Positions 60,604 through 64,000 of a stretch of DNA of 64,000 nt are shown here, one piece after another. This stretch comes from Girardinichthys multiradiatus (taxonomy: Eukaryota > Chordata > Actinopteri > Cyprinodontiformes > Goodeidae). Under the pieces are notes generated by a model. It was not told the DNA's origin and searched no databases. It saw only the letters and a program-made list of their open reading frames with translations. The DNA is taken from assembly GCF_021462225.1 (NCBI RefSeq), contig NC_061812.1, positions 38,628,675 through 38,692,674 on the forward strand, written 5' to 3'. The translations under genes were made by a program, and so were the position numbers. Numbering within the stretch: the stretch's first letter is position 1; the number at the start of each line of letters is the position of its first letter.

Positions 60604-61722
60604 TGGGCCTTTGCCTGTTAGCTGAATCCACTCCAACACTTGTTGGTGGTCTAAGAGCTATAAAATATTAATGTCCTCCTTCTCTTAATGATTCATATAG
60701 TATGGTGATACTTGCACTCTGCTTCTTCTCTTACTTTGGTTAAGGAGAAAGGAATGAGCGAGGGAGAGCCGTCACAAATTTCAGCTCACCACATGCAAAG
60801 AGCTGAGGGATCACAGTGTCAGTAAACATTATTCATAAACACATGTTCTCCTAGGAAAAATGTTTCTAGCGTTCACATCTAGAATCGTGCTGCATATTAG
60901 CAAGAGAGCGTCTGCCGACTGCTTATAGCAGCACGTCGCAAAATGTCCACTTAGGTAAACAGGAAACAAGGGGTTTCTTTATTTGCTGTGATAAACCCTC
61001 CGTTATCAGGAGACAGTCCAGGGAAGGTTCTCTCTCTTTTTTACTCTCTCTCTACCATGGGATAAGGAAGGGAAAGCCTGGTTTTAATACGTTGTCATCT
61101 AAAAGAAACTGATTCGTATTATGTTTGTTTTATTTATTTATCACCTGGCATCGATTGGAGCCTCCAAATCAACACCTGGGACTAAATGAAAAAGAAAATG
61201 AGCTCCTCACTCTAACTCTTTATCTGCCTCTTTTCTTAACTCCCCAATCCCTCAACCTGCCTTATTTTCATTCAATAGCACTTTAAGAGATGGCAACATT
61301 AATATTAACGTACAGGAAAAAGTCACAGTGTGGAAAAACTGGCTAATGTTTCCTCGCACACGCACTCACACACAGGCAGGACTAAAATTGGCTCATCTGC
61401 AGGACCAGCTGGATGTCTATTTACAATAATAGGTGAGGTAATAAACCGCAGAGCTCTACTTATTTGCCTGTCTTAGAGAAATTCATAGGGCTGATTGGCT
61501 TTAACGCGACGACATGTCTTCTAGCTTTGAGAGACTACACTTGTGCCTAAGATAAGTGTCAGCATAATCCCCCTTATTTTGGACAAAGATATAATGAAGC
61601 CAAGGCTTTTGTTGTAGGTGAGTTGTGAGAAAGGAATAGGAAACACAAAGTCAGTGTAATAAAACTGTTTGATTTGACCTGCTTAACTACTCTTCTATGC
61701 TGGAAAGATATAATGTGGAAAA

Positions 61723-63366
61723 CAGTATCTTTCAAAATTATCCATACCAGTAAAAACATTCTTTTATGTTAAAGTCAAACACTTTAGTGTATTTTTGGGG
61801 GACTTTGTGTTACAAACCAACACAAAGTAGCACATAATTGTGAAGTGGAAGGACAAGGATAGATTATATTTAAATTTTACAAAAATAGGAAAAATGTGTC
61901 ATTCATTTGCTGCTACATATACTCTATTCCTAAAAAAAATCAGATGCAATCAATTCTCTTGGAAGCCACTTAATTAGTAGATAGGGTCCACCAGTGTGTA
62001 ATTAATCTCAATGTAAATCCAGCTGTTCTGTGAAGGCCTTGGAGGTTTGTTTGAGAACATTAATGAACAAACAGCGTCTTCATGATGCTGTTTGCTCGGA
62101 GGACTGTCATGGAGTGACATTTTTGGACTTTATGGTTTCTTTTGCTAGTCCTTAGATCTTAGGTTGTTGTGCTACCTCCAGTTCTCAGTTTCCTTTAGTT
62201 CATGTTTATTCTTGATTCTGTTTTCTCTTGGTCTGTAGTTTTCGTTTAGGTCTGTTTCACTGTTTTGTTAATCAGTCCCTTTCTTCATGTCTTAGTCTTA
62301 TTAGGTTCACCTGCTCCCTCTGTCTCCCTGCGTCCATGTCACACCTGTTCCCTGTTTCTTTGATTACCTGCCTTTTGTTCCCCTCTTTGTGCTCTGTGTA
62401 TATTCGTAGTTCTCCTTGCTTAGTTCCTCACTGCTTCGTTTGTAGACTATGCTACGTTTTTGCTACGTTTTTGCCTTAAGTGACCTGCAGAGTTCATGTA
62501 AGTTTTGGACTGTACTTATGATTCATCCCTGCAGTGTTTTTGTTACATTTTGGATATTGTTTTGAATAAACAAGGAAGTACTAAGATGCGGCTACCAAGC
62601 TCTTGTCTGCGCTTTGGTCCGACCCACAGTCCTCCCCCGACATTGACATTACAGGGACAAAGTTGTGGAGACATTTAAGACACTGTTATAAAATAATGTC
62701 CCAATTTATCATCGAAAATAGAAAGCGTGTGGCATAACTGTAAACCTACCAAGACATGGCTGTACATCCAGGCAAGTAAGTGACCTTTGGAAACTTTAGG
62801 GGCTCTAGTAATCCACAACTCAGGTGGAAGGGTTTGTTAACAGGATAACTATAAGTCTTTATGAAATAGTTAAAGGAAAAAAGATATGGTAAGAAAGTAT
62901 TGTTTGGAATTTGCCCTAACCTATGTACGGGACACAGCAAACATGTGGAAGAAGGTGCTGCTCTATTGAGATAAAAACAATTTTTGGCCTTCATTTAAAA
63001 CAGTATAAGTGTAGGAAAAGTAGCACTTGTTGTCACTCTGAACACACCATCCCCACAATGAAATATGTTGGTGACAGCATCATGCTATGGGAATGATTTT
63101 GTTCAGCAGGGGCAGTGAAGCACGTCAGAGTTGATTAAAAATGGAGGGAAATTCTTGACAATCCTCAAAGAGGTACCAGAAGACAACTTATTTCTGTATT
63201 CCAGTGGTGTAGTCAAAGTTTAGATCTAAATCCAACTGAGAACATATGGCAAGACTTGAAAATTTATCTTTACAGAAGTTTTTATCCAATCTGACTTGAG
63301 CGTGAGCTATTTTGCAAAAATTGCAGTAATTGTAGTAAGTGGTGGTACTTTTTTCAAAGGCACTTT
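61723..63366 (+). mobile_element. Degenerate Tc1-like transposon interrupted by an LTR-like insertion
   Basis: The left repeat (CAGTATCTTTCAAAATTATCC, GTGTTACAAACCAACACAAAG) and transposase remnants in order identify the fish Tc1 family: GGGACAAAGTTGTGGAGACA, CCTACCAAGACATGGCTG, ACACAGCAAACATGTGGAAG, GACAGCATCATGCTATGGG and AATCCAACTGAGAACATATG. The right end is a short CAAAGGCAC. No frame stays open for more than a short distance. The LTR-like element at 62105-62653 lies in its N-terminal region. Confidence 0.75.
62105..62653 (+). mobile_element. 549-base solo-LTR-like element
   Basis: The ends are TGTCATGGAG and GACATTACA, with flanks AGGAC (62100-62104) and GGGAC (62654-62658), a 5-base duplication with one mismatch. 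The interior is T-rich with TTAGTTC words, then an AATAAA at about 62563 some 90 bases from the end, as in an LTR. It interrupts the Tc1 relic cleanly: the Tc1 sequence resumes at GGGACAAAGTTG. The 83-residue frame at 62228-62479 is spurious. Confidence 0.65.
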
Positions 63367-64000
63367 AATACTATACAGAGTCTTGTATGTTCAGTGATGC
63401 TCACCTTCATTTAAGGATTCGGCAGGAATGATAAACCCCGCTGGAATTCTCCTTCCTGTTACTCCAGTGAAATGAGAATATGCTGACGCAGAGATCATCA
63501 CTCGTTTATGCTTTGCACTGTGGAGTAACAAGAACATCTATATCTTGCACCTCACATTTGTTGAGGATTTGTAGAAAATAAGCAACTCAAAACTCAGCAA
63601 GAATATTTAGTAAAAAATGCTCCGTCGGACAGGTCAAAGTGGTTCCTTTGTCATCCCTCCAAACCTTACTGACTCTGGTGTCAAAATGAGATCTTTCCAT
63701 GTAATCCATGCAACATTTAATAACTGCTCACAGTTAACTCCATTAAAGTTACAATAAATATCCTTATGTGTAATCCATGCAATAATTATTAAAACACACA
63801 GTTGAAGCAGTAGGGGGTGAAACATGCATGTTCTCATATTCTGGAGCTGAGAGACTGGAGGGGCCTGTGTGGAGCCACATATTATCTGCCACATGTTATC
63901 TGTCTTATCTTTTGCAGAGGTATAAACAACAAGTATCCAATGATGTATGATGATTTTACATTCTTTCACATGTATTAAATGACATTAGTAACCTTTGATT
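63367..64000. other. Intronic DNA to the window end, nothing recognised
   Basis: No gene or repeat can be supported. The 111-residue minus frame at 63634-63969 has no recognisable domain. Confidence 0.35.

Larger units (their letters stand above)
59671..61722. other. Intronic DNA with simple repeats
   Basis: No gene. It holds a G15 run and a TG/AG microsatellite, listed separately. 60770-60990 and 61430-61570 are unique-looking blocks that could be conserved elements. Confidence 0.3.

Noticed and set aside
62228..62479. 83-residue frame in the T-rich element at 62105
   Set aside because: Same compositional artefact inside an LTR-like insertion.
1..64000. CRISPR arrays, operons, riboswitches, phage or plasmid modules
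   Set aside because: Nothing of the kind is present. The window is vertebrate nuclear DNA with introns and eukaryotic transposons.

Overview
This is vertebrate nuclear DNA, almost certainly from a teleost fish. The evidence is the repeat content: two tRNA-derived SINE families, CR1/L2/Rex1-type and RTE-type LINEs, many Tc1/mariner elements and relics, solo-LTR-like insertions and long microsatellites. There are no bacterial-style operons and almost all reading frames are short and random. The exact species cannot be read from the sequence.

The only host gene I can support is the 5' part of a TAFA (FAM19A) chemokine-like gene on the + strand, closest to tafa1. A CpG-rich 5' leader exon ends at a consensus donor after 17488. 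A 137-base exon (19759-19895) then carries the start codon and signal peptide and ends in a phase-1 donor. The cysteine-rich exons are not in the window. On this reading 1-16900 is upstream intergenic DNA, 17489-19758 is intron 1, and 19896-64000 is part of a very large intron 2. I see no coding exon in that last 44 kb.

The rest is a layered transposon record. 1-16900 holds a SINE (1274), an LTR-like fragment (2224), a 5'-truncated LINE with an intact reverse transcriptase (3849), a DD36E Tc1/mariner element cut in phase by a 532-base LTR-like insertion (6177-7974), and a possible hAT-like relic enclosing a 1.76-kb solo-LTR-like copy (8036-11577). Intron 2 holds SINEs (24232, 27861, 31279), Tc1 relics (28950, 34000, 41357, 52489, 61723) and two nested stacks. 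The first is an RTE-type LINE relic entered by an LTR-like element, which was itself entered by a second LINE with a fold-back 5' end (44160-49460). The second is a truncated SINE-type retrocopy entered by a recent Tc1-like transposon with 200-base inverted repeats (56634-58323). A short strong palindrome lies at 50584-50700.

I found no new multi-gene system. The most informative structures are the nested insertions, whose target-site duplications can be read directly; the repeated LTR-like family present in opposite orientations 36 kb apart; and the unannotated signal-peptide exon. Family names for repeats come from memory of fish repeats and were not checked against a database.
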